A stretch of DNA of 64,000 bases from Phalacrocorax aristotelis (GCF_949628215.1 NC_134276.1:103721256-103785255), one strand, 5' to 3'; positions 22,201 to 36,679 are shown, counted from the first letter of the stretch. Made by a program: numbers and translations. The notes: a model not told the origin generated them from the letters alone.

Positions 22201-25200
22201 TCCTTGCACTGGATCACCTTTCTGCTTTCTTACCTTGCTCTGAAAGCAGAGGATGTTGTCTTCCTGTAGGGCTCTGCTAGTAGCCCACAGCAAGCCCCCC
22301 ACACAGACTCTGGAGCGGATGCAGAAACACGTCCTGGCTGGGTTTCGTGATCCTGCAGCTCTGCCTGCTCTATCTGAACGGACATGAGAGAGGAGCGGAC
22401 CAGAGCAGGGTGCAGATGACACTGATTTCACTGTGGCAGTGGTTAGCTGCTTGGATTTTTGGAGGATGTGGTGGTTGGTGCTGGGCTAATCTCTGCTGCA
22501 ACTACAGCTTTCTCCTTGCCTCTTGCCAGCCAACACTGAGTGCTCCTGTTGCGCCTAGCTGTTTTATAGGGGCTACATGAACTACGTAGGGGCAACAGTA
22601 TATGACTGTGTAACACACTGTTGCAGAAACAAATAAAACAGTCAGTTTTGTTCTGTACCCCAAATTCACTTTAATACATTTCCCCCATGGCTCTGGGCTG
22701 AAGGTACTCACTGTAAAAGGGCAGCACAGCTTATTGCATCAGGTGCATGAAGAAAGATCAGCAACAAACTCAGCAGCATGTACAACGTTCATGGGGATTA
22801 CTTCACCGAGACTAAGCGCTAGATGAAAGGAAAAATATGCTTAAAAGAAGCTAGATAAAATATATGGGTGTTTTCTTACATTTTTTTCGGTGTAAGCCTG
22901 GGCTCTGATGGGATCAAGTGCAAAAAACCGCTGTGAATGCTTGTAAACAGCGTGGGGGGAAGAGTTCAGAGCTAATGTTCGTTCCAGTCAATTCAGGGTT
23001 TATTAGCGATGGCAAGTGTGTTAGTGCGTGCTAGCCACTGGATGGCATTAGTGGTCCAGGTTTCCTTTGACAGACTCCCACAGTACTTCTACTCTTCCTT
23101 TGCTAAAACACTGGAAAAGTTGTAGCAGCTAGAAAAGGAAGATAACCGGGCACGTTGGTTATTTTATACCTACACACGACTGTCCCTGCCCTCTTTCATG
23201 TAGATATTGCCATCTTCATCCTTCTTTAGGAAACCCAGAGGCCTCATAAACCAGCAGACCAACCACCAGCTTTTCTGAAACGGCCACTGACTTCCTGCAA
23301 CGCATCTCATCCCAGTTTTGGGCACTTAATTTTTAGCAGTGTTGGGTTCAGGTGGGCCCTGCCCAGTAGAACCAGCACGGTGCGAGCTGCTGGTGTCAGG
23401 CCCTGGGAAGTATTCAGTGCTTCAGGGAAAGTCCTCTGCAGGGTACCTCTACACCTATCTGCCAGGCATTCAGACCTAGGGACTGTGAGAAACCAAAGTG
23501 TAGCTGAGCCAGGTAAGGTTTTATAAGTCATGCTTAATTCCCTGTTGGTGCATAGATCAGTCCGTTTCAATGAAAATAAGACCTAAAAGGAAAATTTCAA
23601 GCAAGACCTTGAGCCGTCAAGCAAGAACTGTTTTGGTAGGCTCCTTATTGCCCTCCTCCCAGTATATCCTTTTACCAGGCCAACATGCTTCATGACTAAT
23701 CCCATTCTATACAGATTCCAGCTTCAGCCTATCTGACAAAAGCAGGACTTGGCTAAGACTTAATTGTCTCTTGGATATGCTTGATAACGTTAAGATTTGT
23801 GGGTGAGGGGTCTGAGGAAGCAAAGGAAAGAAATGAGTAGGCTTATCAGATCAACAAAAATAAATTTCCCCTTTTTAAATTAGGTTTGCAATTTGGAAAC
23901 CTTGATGAATCTTTGGCTGTGACAATATAAACTGTTGACTGCCCGCTCCCCCTTCCTTATCCCACAACACCTGGGGAGGATAGCTGATAGTTTTCTGGAA
24001 GAGAGAATCTGTCTCGCAAGGGTTGAAAATAACTAGTCTGAAAAGAGATCAGAAAGCCTTCAGGTTTGTACAAATGATTCTCTAATCCCTCTAGGGACAC
24101 AGACAGGTCTTTATATAGCATCTTACATCAGACTGTAATGAAAACAAGAGGCATAAGGACTTGCTTGTCCCCATCCATTGCAGAACATGGAACCAGTCTG
24201 TCATGTTCACATGGCCTGTCTGGGAAAAAATGGATTTAAAAGTGAATATCACAGAGACAGTGAGTTTTTTAATATTGCGATAATCACGGAACATCAGCAG
24301 CTTCAGTAAAAATGACAGGATGCAATCTCTCGCCCTTTGGCAAGGTGTAGGGCCTCTCCATGATAGAAAGAAGCTGGGGAACGTAAGAGCCTGACATAAC
24401 AAAAGCCCTCTTGAGTGCATAAAATAGGAATATCAATGTAGGCAGCACCTGGCTCCTCCAACATACCACTCCCCTATTACACAGACCACTAAACAATTCA
24501 CTCTGCTTCAAAAATGAGAGCAAAATGCCAAGGTCTCAGACGGGCTAATCCCCTAAGGAGACTTAGTAACAAAAGGGTTTGGGGGCAGCACCAGCACCCA
24601 CTTAACTTTGCAGGGGCTGAATTCCATGAGAAGCCTTCAAGGTTTCTGCCTCCCATTCTCCCCTCGCTCAGACAAACCCTGTGAGAGCAGTGCTTATGGG
24701 TGGTTGTAAGTACAATGCTTGGCACAGAGCCATTTTGCTCCCTCCACTTCCAGCACAGACACAGACTGTAGTTTGTCTGTGTAGGAGGAGAACAAGTGCC
24801 AGTCACGGAGAAACTATTTGCTGGAATCAGAGGGTAGAGTGACTTATTACCTGCATTAACTCGACAGGGTTGAGTTACGGGTGGACAGCAAGAGTGCTTG
24901 TGTAAATAGAAATAATGTAGCTAATAAACACAAATCAATAGGCATGAGTGTTCAGCAGCACCTAACACCCTCTGGTCCCCTCTAAGGTGGGATCTAACAT
25001 CCATCACAGCAGGCGAGGGCAGGATGGATGGGTATGCTCTCAGCACAGGCAGTTCTGTACTCCTGAGCTGCCCAAGGCTGCAGTGACAAAGTGCCTACAG
25101 CAAAGCATCTCAGAGCTTTTGAGTCCAAGCAGAAAACTCCCAAAAGCCAGAACTGACAAAAGTCAAGGGGTTGTTTAAAACTGTCCCATCATGACATCAT

Positions 25201-28200
25201 CTTGGAGGATGCATGTCCAGAGAAGCTAATTTGGACTCTGGTTTTACCTGCTTTCTGCCTTTCCCCCCCCAAGTCTTACAGCACATATTCTGGCTTGTGG
25301 GAGTCCTTGCAGGGTAGCACTTTTGCCCCTAGCTCCTCAAGAAGACAGAAGGTGCACCTACACTTGCTGAGTACAGGAGGACCAGTGGGAAAGTTCAGGC
25401 ACTGCATTCCTGATCATCGGCACTGAGTAAGTATTAGGTCAATGTTTCAGATCATTGTGGTGGTCTCTCCTGCCACTGAGACATGACACGAGTCAAAGCC
25501 TCTGCCCCAGGGTCAGAGCAGCAGTCCTCTTCCAAGCTCCTCTAAACCACCATCTCAGCTCTCCTTCTGCCAGCACACATTCAAAGCTGAGTTAGCAATA
25601 GAAATCCAACCTAGTGCTTTGCCGTAGTGGCCAAGAGTCACCAGTTTAGGTATGACACATATGCAAGTTGTCTCTTCTGTCACCTCATCCTTCACCTTCC
25701 AGCACGTCTTAACTATACCTCAAATCCCTTTCAAGACCACGTCCTTCCAAAGCTCAAAGCTTGCGGTTGCTGATCTGCCAAACCATTTCTTAAGCTGTGC
25801 CTTAAATTCCAGTAAGTGAATCCAGGTTCATGGTTGACCTTGGGAAGTGCCATGAAAAAACAAAACGAGAATTACACCTGGGTTGCTTGTGGCAACACAG
25901 ATAGCAGGAGTAAGAATGACACAGGTTTGTGCTGTCTGCTTGACTTGTTTATTTTGAGAAAGGGCAGTGACCCCATCAGTGGCTACCTACAGAAGCAATG
26001 ATGCTAAGCGTGGCTTAAAAATATAGATAAATTGAAGGACATTGAGCTGCCCCCCCCTTCTCCCCAATTCCTGCTAGCCTTCCCCACTCCACACCTAGAC
26101 GCATGTGGGCGAAGATGGTCTGTAGCAACTCTGGCTACTGTTTTTGCTCTCCGTACTTCCATTTCCAAAGGACTAGGACGCTGGGAATGCTTCCCATTGC
26201 TTTCCTCCCCAGGGAAAGGGTGGCATGGGCAGGCCATGCTCTAACTCACTATTAAGTAGAAGTTCAGTTCTCTCTGGTTTTAATATTTTAAATGAATTAT
26301 TCAAAGGGTCTGCAGGCACAATCACCTTTTCAGAAGGAGCAGGTAATCAGGAAAACATTAATATTTGAGGAAGAATAGCTCCAGGCTAATGATCTAGGGG
26401 CAGGAGTATTCTCTCCCTATCCTTTCCTAAGCAGCTTTGTGCTTCTCTACGTCTCACAGTTCTGACACATTATGGGGTAAAGTATGATTAATTCTCCATA
26501 AATATGCTTGGGCTGTAAGTTTGCCTCAAAAGGCAAATTGATTTGACATCACTGGGGACAGAAGGCTTGAAGGTTTGAGTTAGGCTTGCTGCAGCCTGCT
26601 CACCCTCAAGCAGCGGGGCCACCTGCCCCTTTCCCCTGTCATTCTGCAGGCTACAAGCCTTTTTCCTCAGGTAGCCCCTTTCAGGAGGCAGGGCTGGCAG
26701 GCAAGTCTGATGGAGTACAAAACTACGTCCATAAGACTTCCTCTGGGAGTACGTTCCTGCAGATCTCTGTGCTGCTCAGTCAGCTTTAGAAATCAGGAAA
26801 ACAAGTTACGAAGAGACCCGCTGAACGCTCTCCACAGGCAAGTGCCCTGCTGCTGTGGCACACGGGCTGGGAAGCACACAGGTTGAAATCATATCTCCGC
26901 GCAGCCAGGGCTGAGGCATGCCCAGCTTCTACTGGGTCCACCCGGGGAAGGTAACAAGGCCAGGCATGCAGCCGCCCAGACCTCAGCACAGCAAGCCACC
27001 CTAGCAGGTAACAGGGCAAGGTTATAATGGCCCGTGACAAAGCCGGGACCACCACGTCCCCATGGTTATCAGTGTCCAAGTTCACCAGATGAACACAAAT
27101 GTGGTGGTGCTCACCTACTGCAAGAACCCATCTGATGGCAACACGCGAGCTGCATGTCAGTCCCTGTCCCCCCATGTTCTGGGAGGAGAGCAAAGCTTTG
27201 CCTGTCCTCCTACAGGGGTTTGTGCCTGACTAAGGTGCTGATGGGCAGTGTCTGACTCTGCATGGTTGGTTGCTGCTTGCCTGCCTCTCAGCAGTTTGCT
27301 CAGCAACTGCCCCTCTCCTTGCACCTGGGAGCAAGGGTTAGATGCCGTATTTATCCACTACTCAGGCTGAAAGGGGAAATCCAGCCCTGTAGCATGAGCC
27401 AACATTCATTTAAGTTTTATGTGCCCTGTATCTGCTCTTCAGATAGTAATAGCATGATGTACAGCCTCCACTGAGGACTACGTGAAACCTGTGGGCTGTA
27501 TAAATCCTACGCAGCTCTCCAAATGTTCAATGGCATGTTGGCCCTTGCTGGCCCTCCACCAAGCGGCAAGTTTCACACAATGCCAGTTGAGGGACAGTGG
27601 TCTTTTGGAGTCACCTGAGCCAAGTTCTCCTCGAGTTCTTCCTCTGAATCCAGTCACTGTAGGAGAAATAACTTACCTAGAGGAGGAGAAGGAGTGATGG
27701 GGAGAAGAAAAAGAGTCAGGGAGGTTATGAGGTATTACAGTAATGGAGGATACAGAAATGATAGGTGCTGGAGGGGTAATTCTTCCCTGCTGCTACCACC
27801 AGATGATGCTCCAGAGCAAGCTATCAGAAGCACTGAAGGCTATGTCTGTAGGAGCCCAGTAAAACCATTTTCGAGATACAATGACTTATTAAAATCCATT
27901 CTTATGACTCTTACAGGTATTTCTTAGACATCCTCTCTGCAGAACGGAAGTGCCTTTCATGAATTACTCAGCCGAGCTCTTCCCTAGGCTTCCCCGTATG
28001 ACGATTACTGCACAGCACCAGCTGCAAACTTGCCATGGCACATCCCCAACCACCAAAGCAGTCGGGGCGCAGCACGCACATGCACGCACCAGAAGGATGC
28101 CTGCACCACTCAGTGCACCACTGCCCTTGGAGAAATAACATGGGGGAACCAGGCAACCACTAGTCACCAGAATTAACTCCTACAAACAGCCCACAAAGAA

Positions 28201-31200
28201 AGATGCCCCAAATTGAAAAGGAGTGGGGAGAGGCCACATTTTGCATAAAACAGACACTCAGAGGAACAAGACACCTTCAAAAGGTGAATCTGCAATTAAC
28301 AAACCTACTGGCTAAAAAGACATCTTGACTATAAAGAAGATACTAACTTTTAAGAAACATTAAAGATGCTCCACTCCTACTAGCATCTTAGTATCTCACC
28401 AGCAGTATTACCTACTTCTCCTACCATATCTCCCATGTGAGCGCTTCACAAGTACTGACTAAACTTGTTCTCAAATTGTCCAGTTGATTAATGTAATTCA
28501 ATTAAACCCAGAACAATTCATGTCAATCGTTCTTAACATGAAGATTGCTGCTTCTGTTGCAGATATGAGGAAGGGCTTGTGTGCCTGAAAGCCACTCTGT
28601 TTTTTGACAGCATCAATGAATCTAGTGAAAAAAACCAACAGCCATCCAACACCAAATGACACTGCCTCTACCTGCAAACACCTGATTTGTGGGCTTAGGC
28701 TATGCTTTGCTCAGTGGCAATGGCACCTTGCATGTCTCCTGGCTCCTCTCTAGTTTCCCCACCAAGTCCTGCCTCTGCCATCCCCTTTTGCTGCACTGTC
28801 ACCACTGTTCGTGGCACTGCTTGCTGTATGCTTTATATTATAGCAAAACCAGTATAATAACTATCTGGTAAGGGAAGGTTCTCCTTTCCTTTATGCTAGT
28901 ATCAGCCCCTGCCTGTCTGTCCTTCCAGCTTGCTCAGGGGGCTAGACCGAGGAAGCCGATGTTCTGGTTTTGGAGAGTTGATTTTTGGGTGACTGAGCTT
29001 GCAGGGTCAGCTTTTGCAAGGCAAGCACCAAGGGAGAGGGACAAATGCTACCCCTTTGCACTGTCATTTACCGTTAAGGGTGGCTTAGCTGTAGTATCAA
29101 CCTGCATCCCAAGAGAAGACGTGGGAGTGGTTAACCTGCCTAGAAGCACCCCAGAAATCCGTGCTCCCATCCTGTGTCTCCTGATGGCAAAGCCCACTGT
29201 CTGCCTGGTATGCTGTCTCTTGCTTTGCCATTTATAAGGGGTGTCTTTCATGTAGACACTCCCCTTGCATCTAGCTTTCAAAAATTTGGTTATTTCTGTC
29301 TTCTTAAAGTGCACCCCTGAGGTTTCAGACAGTGCTGGTGTTCCCTATAAAATTGTCACTCATGCACTCAACACACCAGTCTCTCGCTGGTTTATCCCAC
29401 ACCTGTGTTACTGTGTTTGCAGATGGAAGGGTAGAAGAGGAGAACGCTGCTACAGAATGTGCCATGCCTGTCCTCTCCTCTGCTGACCTTTGTTGGTTCC
29501 TTGTGGTTCCTTTCACAAAGGCAAAAGCCAGCCACGCAGGGCTGGGACCAAAGCCTGCTGGGGTTTTACTGAGGTGGTCGCAAGGGCAAATGTCCCCTTT
29601 GGGATTTAGTTAAGGACAGTAAATGATTTTCTGTCTGTGACCTACATGAGGGCTGAGGCCAGGTTCCCAGTAGTAAAAGGATAATGCAATCACACAGATT
29701 TTGCTTAGGTTTACATGTGCGGGTTAAGCTTATCCAACAAGAGACAAACATTTTCAGTGATGGTCCTTTTTGTTTTTCTCCTCATATAGGCTGTCTAGTA
29801 ATTTATTCTTTATCCATAAATTAGCAAGGACATTGAAAAAGACCCTTTAATACCATAAATCAACAACAAAACAGGGACAGGAAGCAAGGGCTATTGCCTT
29901 CCCCGTACGTGTGCTTATGACATAAGCAATCATACCCCGGGAAAGCTCAGACTTCGCCATTATCCGAAGCACTCCGTGATTTTACATATTACTTCGCTCA
30001 CAACTGGCAGTGAACAGAGATAACAGCATTTTTCAAAAGAGAGGCTAAGGCGGACAATCATTCATCGAACGCATCTCCTCTTCCTCTTTAGCATTACCCT
30101 AGATGCGCAAGGATACGATTCTGCTGTTACCCTTGCTGCAGCCTGAAAATTATTCACACAAGTACCTGCTGAAAAAACCATGGAAGGCATTATTATATTT
30201 TTTTAAGCATGCAAAGGCCTGGGAGGGCTTCTTCAAGGGACTATAAGGAGTAACAGATACTTAGCACTCATGGAAGCAGACCGTCCCTCCTAAAAGGGCT
30301 ACTAAGAAGAGGGAGTTACTATGTACGCATTTCACAGTCTTGGAATCAGCTTGCATTTCTTACACTTAAAAGCCAGCAGGAAACCTCCACGATTACGCTG
30401 TTGTTCCTGTTTTCAAAGAAAAACGAAGGCAACAGCTTCTGGTTTGTGGTGAATGTCTTTTATAAGTTACGGGCAAAACTAACAGGAAAATAAGTAGAAA
30501 CCATGAAGTTCACTGGTACAGAGCAAACCCTGATTCAATCCCACTTTGATGGCCTGGTTAGGACCTTGGTGCAAACAATCCTTCTGCCAGCTGTGTGCAG
30601 GACATAAAATGTCAGCCTACACGCGTGCAACAGCACATCTACAACTATTTTCCTGATCTTTTTAAACCTATTTTTCAATTTTTCAACTTGAAATGCCCTC
30701 TGCCATTCTTCTCTCTCAGATACACGAGTGCGCTGCTCAGGAATAAGAGCAGTGTTTTGTGTAGAGGAGAAATATCAAAATATGGATTACAAAGAGCAAA
30801 ATGCTTTATTTACAGGTAATTAATTTTACAAATGGACAGGGAATGTCTGGAGTAGAGACAGAACTTTGCTTTCGAGTTTTCCTCATCCATACATTTTTTT
30901 TTAATAAGCACATGCTATTTCATTTTTTCAGTCATGGAATTACCATCCTTGCAATAAGTTATACTCTGTTCATTGTGAATTGCCAAGTTGTTTTTTGTGA
31001 GTGAGCTACTCCTGTGTGCCCCATCTACCACTTGTGTCAAAACCAACTGTGTTTTTTGCAGCTCAGTCATTTGTAGACAGACAGGAAGATGCCTTACTTC
31101 TGCTAAATTACCTGAAAACAACATTTGCTGATGCTGGGAAAAGGTGTTTAGCAAGGGGAGATTTCTGCTCAGTCCTGTGTTCTGCTTCCTTTTAAAATTT

Positions 31201-32145
31201 TTTGGAGGAAACAACTTTTATGCACACAATCACTGCGAGCCAAAAATAACAACTCTTAAATTAGCACTGAGTAGGTGGAGGGGTACAACTAGCACGCCAG
31301 CTTGCCGTAACAGTCTGGATATATAAAAGAAGAGGTAGGACTTGACATGCAGAATAACTAGAACTGTCAGATGACTAATGCATTTCACTCCTTATATTCT
31401 AAGGCCCTGGAAAAGTAGCTAATGAAGTGGGATTACTTGAAAAGTGTGCCTATATTAGCAGGCATAAGCCCCAGTTGCGCAGTCAGGTCTGCTGAGACGC
31501 AGCTGCCTGCCCACATGCGCCTGACCACGGGAGCAGCGTCTGGTGTGCGCAGGGCCGCAGCAGGGGAGGGGGCAGCAGCATTGAGGTGGGGGGCACAGTT
31601 CTCCTGTGCTGTTGTCTTGATGTGCACCTGAGCCTGTGCCGTGGCAGAGAAAAGCAGTCCCTGCAGGAGTTTCAACCTCCTTTTTCCCTGCTTGGTGCTG
31701 ACATGAGCACCTGTAAAGCGGAGTGGTGAAGGGGATGCCGGAGCTGGTCTGGGCCAGGGGCAGCCCCTGTCCTCCCTCAGACACCTGGAGCTTTCCACGG
31801 GAACAGAAATATTCCCTCATCGGGGCTGATGGTAGATGTCACCTACAGGAAAAGACCCTGGACCCTTTCGGTTTCCCGCTGTTCTGGGGCAGCCGCTGAA
31901 AACCACACCAGTGTTTAAGCGGGACCATGCCAGTGCTACGCACGGTGGTGGCAGGAGACGACAGCACCCCTCTGGTGTTGGACTCTCATACACTGCCGGA
32001 TGTGTCTTGCTACCATTTTGCTTTACAAGCTGCTAGAAAATGTCCTGGCCTTTTTTCACCTTTAGCTCTTCCTTACCATCCTTCTCCATGTGCCACAAAG
32101 GACCTGTGGGAAGGAGCAGATACTGGGTGTGAGAGGATCCTGGGA

Positions 32146-32205
32146 GCCTATACAGTGCTCGGCTATACAGTGCTCTGCTATACAGTGCTGTGCTATACAG
32201 TGCTC
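32146..32205 (+). repeat. 15-bp tandem repeat, four copies
   Basis: Four consecutive 15-mers, each containing CTATACAGTGCT in phase, with one to three differences. They begin at 32146, 32161, 32176 and 32191. Confidence 0.95.
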
Positions 32206-33556
32206 TGTGGGAGCCACAGGCTGTGAAACGGAGGAGACAGAGTGCAACAGGACCTTGTGGATGATTGCCTGATTCATTGCCTTGTGTTTGTCTCAAAGCA
32301 TGCTGACAGCTGCAGGATTTCTCCTTTGGAGAGGTATGAAAGCCCCTGTACCAGAGGGAGGCTGGCAGACTGGAGCATGTCCAGTGGAAGGACACAGAGC
32401 TAAGGGCTGGAGGAGCACAGGCTGCGTAGAAGCCATGAAACCTCAAGCCTTGAAAATATGCAAACCTTGATGAGGCAAGTCCACACACAACCTCCCTGAC
32501 TGAAATTAGCCTTTCTTTGAGCAGGTGATTGGTCTAGAGGCTCCCAGAGGTCCCATTGACTTCACTGTCTGTGATTTACAGTCCCACTGATGCCACTGGC
32601 GCTCCATGTAATTAAGGAAGATTTTCTGCACCATATTGCCTTCTTTGCCTCCCCTTAAAATACCTCAACTCTCCTCTCTGCCTTTCTTCCTTCCCCCTGA
32701 CTCATTTCAATGAGGCTGTCTCTGAATCGCTTTGCTTGCCCTGTGGGGTGGTAGCAGCTTGGTAGTCTCATCTGTAAGGCATGGACAACGCAGCATGCTC
32801 AGCTTAATCCAGTCCTTCTGGCTTTTCTTTGCAAAATCACATGAAGTGGGAGCATTTGGCTCCTTGTCCTGATTTTGCTCTGTGAGGACAGCTCATCATC
32901 AAAGCAGTCTGCTGCTGGATGGTATTAGCCAAACCTAGGTAGTGACACAGCCTTCCTCAACCACTGCTTGGGCAAAGCAGCCGCACTGCACAGAGGATCC
33001 TCTGCCATCTTTGGTAGCTTCAACTTGGTTGAGAGTTGGAATGATGTTCTCCTTTTTTTTTACCATGCCTTTTCCCTTTCCGTTCACTAGAAGTTTTCCA
33101 AAATGGCAAATCAGATCGGAGTTACAAATCTCATTAGCCGTACAACTAATAGCCAGGTTGAGAGACCTTAAAGACTGACAAGTTGTTGTTGTAAAGGAAC
33201 GTGTGTATCAGGCGTGCCCCAAGCTTGGCTGGGGAGCCAAGCACAGCCTACTAGCCAACGGAGCTGCCTGTAACATGGAAGAAGTTGATTCTGGGCTGTG
33301 GGATATACAGAAATAAAGCAATGCCGTGCCAGGCACACCCGCCTGGTGGGGCAGCAAGTCACCAGACCTAGCTGGCACGTGATGACAAAGCAGCATTGCC
33401 TGGCCGGTGACTTGCACCCGCTAGTGGCCAGATTGCACTTGTGGCCAAAGGTGCTGGTGGTGCAAATGAGGCACGCATCAGACATAAAAAGCCCAAGGTG
33501 GAGGAAGTGCATATAATTGCGGGAGAGGAGGGAGGCTAGGGTACATAGGATCTGGT

Positions 33557-34805
33557 CACAGAATCACAGAATGGCTGATGTTGGAAGGCACCTCTGGAAA
33601 GCATCTGGTCCAACCCCCTGCTCAAGCAGGGCCACCTAGAGCTGGTCTCCCAGATGGCTTTTGAGTATCTCCAAGGTGGGACATTCCACAACCTCCCCGG
33701 GCAACCTGTGCCAGTGCTCGGTCGCCCTCACAGAGAAAAAGTGTTTCCTGGTGTTCAGAGGAACCCCCTGTGTTTCAGTCTGTGCCCATTGCCTCTGGTC
33801 CTGTCACTGGGCACCACTGAAAGGAGCCTGGCTCTGACATCTTTGCACCCTCCCTTCAGGCATTTATACATGTTGATGGGCTTCTCCCTGAGCCATCTCT
33901 TCTCCAGGCTGAAGAGTCCCAGCTCTCTCAGCCTTTCCTCATAGGAGAGATGCTCCAGTCCCTTCATCATCTTCAAGACCCTTCACTGGACCCTCTCCCA
34001 TATGTCCATGTCTCCCGTGTACTGGGGAGCCCGGAACTGGACCCAGCGCTCCAGGTGTGGCCTCACCAGCTCTGAGTAGAGGGGAAGGATCACCTCCCTT
34101 GACCTGCTGGCAATGCTTTGCAGCCCAGGATACCATTTGCTGCTTTTGCTGCAAGGGCAGAAGGTCCTGTCCTGCCAAGCCGCTTTCCAGCTGCATGGGC
34201 CCCAGCATATATTGGTGCATGGGGTTGTTTTTCAGCAGGTGCAGGAGTTTGCACTTCCCCTTGCTGAACTTCGTGAAGTTCCTGTCAGCCCATTTCTCTA
34301 GCCTGTCTAGGTCCCTCTTGATGGCAGCATGACTCTGTTTTATGTCACTCTTCCCAGTTTTGTGTCATCTGCAAACTGGCTGAGTTTGCCCCATCATCCG
34401 GGTCGCTAATGAAGATGTTGAACAGGACCGATCATCAGATCATCAACATCAACAGATGTTGAACAGTATTGACCCCTGGGGTACGCTGTTAGTTACTGCC
34501 TCCAACTAGGCTTTGTACCACTGATCACACCCTCTGGGCCCGGCTGTTCAGCCAGTTTTCATTCCGCCTCACTGCTCATCCAGGCTTCATCATCTTGTCT
34601 GTGAGGATCTTATGGCAAACAGTGTCAAAAGCCACACTGAAGTCACGGCAGACAATACCCACTGCTCTCCTTTCACCTGCCGAGCCAGGCATTTCATTAC
34701 GATAATACTCGATGATCTTAAGTGTCTTTTCCAACATAAATTATTCTATGATTCTATGATTGTGGAAGATTGTCAGGTTGGTCAAGCATGACTTCCCTTT
34801 GTGGT
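33557..34805 (-). mobile_element. CR1 LINE 3' fragment, about 1.25 kb
   Basis: The - strand 3' end lies at 33557-33620, with CACAGAATCACAGAATGG then TTGGAAGGCACC and GGTCCAACCCCCTGC on the + strand. The - strand reads the ORF2 C-terminal block KGLEHLSYEERLRELGLFSLEKR and VVPSDRTRGNGH (33976-33755). Further upstream are RT-region phrases (near 34355-34480 and 34540-34690) and, at 34770-34800, TCAGGTTGGTCAAGCATGACTT. It is interrupted by a short + strand CR1 tail at about 34705-34762. The copy is 5'-truncated, like most avian CR1s, and has frame breaks. Confidence 0.92.
34705..34762 (+). mobile_element. Very short CR1 3' tail nested in the - strand CR1
   Basis: GATGATCTTAAGTGTCTTTTCCAACATAAATT followed by two ATTCTATG octamers is the CR1 3' end in + orientation. 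Minus-strand CR1 sequence continues on both sides, so this is an insertion. Edges approximate. Confidence 0.7.
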
Positions 34806-36100
34806 CCTAGTGAGACTGAAGGGCTGAGGTGGCTGAGGGCCGTGGCTGGCCTGGTCTGCAGGAGGTGTAGCAGCCCTGCACCGGGCCAGGTAGCTCTTGG
34901 CTACATGGAGATTGTGATGTGCAGGGCATAGTCTGGTAAGTTAGGTTTGTTTATAAAATGCTGGACACCTTGAAGACCTGGTTTTAACTTATGCCACCCA
35001 ATTGTGAGCTATAAACCAAACTGCACACCTGGGGTAGCTGTCACTTTCTTGGGTTTGTACGATTATTTTGAATAGCCACTTAACTAGGTGAACTTTCCTA
35101 ATCCAGGGCTGTTACACACTATCAAATTTTAATAAGATCTCCTGGCTGAATCAGTGGGGAATTTTACCTAAAAATCAATGTCAGGAAAGGACCTGCATTT
35201 AATCTTGCTGATTAAACGCTTTCACTAAAGTGCCTGGTGCGGTAATGCCATTTAAAACCTGCCATTAAGTGATCAATGGCTTGATGAAGAAAACTGATGT
35301 TTTATATTTGGATTTGATTTGCAAGCAACGTAGTGATTAGTGAGTAGATAGTTGCGGTTTTGTACTTGTTTTTTAAAGGCAGGACAAATACACAGTATTG
35401 GAAAAGAAATATTCTTTATTCGATACGCATCCAATTGTTAAGATTAACAGTGACGACTGATTTGGACTTCCCCATCTTGACTTTCATAGTTGTCAGGGAG
35501 GTGTTTCCCCCTTTTTGTGTTGAAAAATCAGCTTGTGTAGTTTGGCGGGTTTTGTAAAATACCCCCAGTTGAGACACAGCTCATGTTTATTTATTAATGC
35601 ATTTTAAAATGTACTTATCCAGATTTGAGCTGAGTCATTACTTAAAAAAAAAACCCATCGAACACTTTGGCAGCCGGGGCAACGCTTGTGACAAGGTGCT
35701 CTTTGGCATCCCTGCGTCCTGCTGAACGGAGTCTGTGTGCGTGATGCACAGCTAAAACACTGGCTTCAATTCCCTCAAAGTCTTTAGCACAGGAGCAGGC
35801 GGGCAGGGGGCAAAAGCCGTTGCACCTCGCTTGTGTTTCTGGGCCTTGTAGGTAGCCGTCGGTGCTCACGGGTCTCTGGTAAATGGCAGCGAAGGAAGGG
35901 GAACATGGCGTGGGATGGCGCCCACTGTGAGGAACACGAGCGCAGGCCAGGCCCAGGGGGAAGATCCAGTGCCACTGGTGCCTGCCGGGCGACAGCTCCT
36001 TGTAAACGCCTGGTGGTGACCATGAAGGAGGGGAAAATGGGGAAAGCTCCGCGCTGCTCCAGGGAGCTTCGAGGGGGTCGGAAGCCGTGTCACCGGTGAT
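34806..36100. other. Region between CR1 and the downstream CpG island
   Basis: No gene recognised. Mostly AT-rich to about 35650, then rising GC toward the island. An AATAAA-free, low-information stretch apart from a poly(A) run at 35644-35653. Confidence 0.55.
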
Positions 36101-36679
36101 CAGGCACCTTCCTCTCACGGCTCGCGACCCCCTCGCAGCCGCCGAGACACGGCGCAGAGGTGCCGGGAGCCGTGAGAGGTCGGTCCCCGGCCGCCTCAGA
36201 AGTCGGTTTGACTTCGAAGCCAGGCTCTCTCCGCCCCGCAGCCAATCCCGCTCGCCGCCGCCGCGCGCGCGCCAACTTCGCCCGTCGCCCCCCCACCTTT
36301 CCCCCCACGGATTGGCCGGGCTCCGCCGCGCGGCGGGCGGCCCGCACTCCCCATTGGCCGCTTTTGTTGCGGGCCCCGCGGTGCGGGGGGCACGTGTGGA
36401 TGTGCGTGCGCGCGTGGGGGGGTGGAGGGGGCGCGGTCCGCCCCCCGGGGAGCGGCCCCTCCCCTCCCGCCCGGGAGCCGCGTGGGCCATTGTCACACAA
36501 CATTCCAACTCCGAACACCCCGCTGTTTCGCCGCCGCCGCCGTCTATTGGTTCGCCGGACTCGAACTGACACGCCGGGCAGCCAATGGGCGCCGGTTTCC
36601 AAGGCGGCCGCCGGCGCCGCCCCTCGCAGCGCCGGCGGTAACAATATGGCAGCGGCGCCTATTGGTGGCGGCGCGCTCT

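Larger units (their letters stand above)
14221..33556. other. Long interval without a recognised gene
   Basis: About 19 kb between the two CR1 copies. No exon with a convincing protein match was found. The longest open frame (about 18304-18897, +) lies in a GC-richer stretch and has low-complexity Pro/Ser/Gly composition with no domain I recognise. Named landmarks are the TTCC repeat at 14847, the MIR/L2-like fossil at 16.8-17.0 kb, an X-box-like palindrome at 16225, AT/TG low complexity near 19195-19240, and a 15-bp tandem repeat at 32146. In human this interval lies between divergent SOD1 and TIAM1. Confidence 0.6.
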
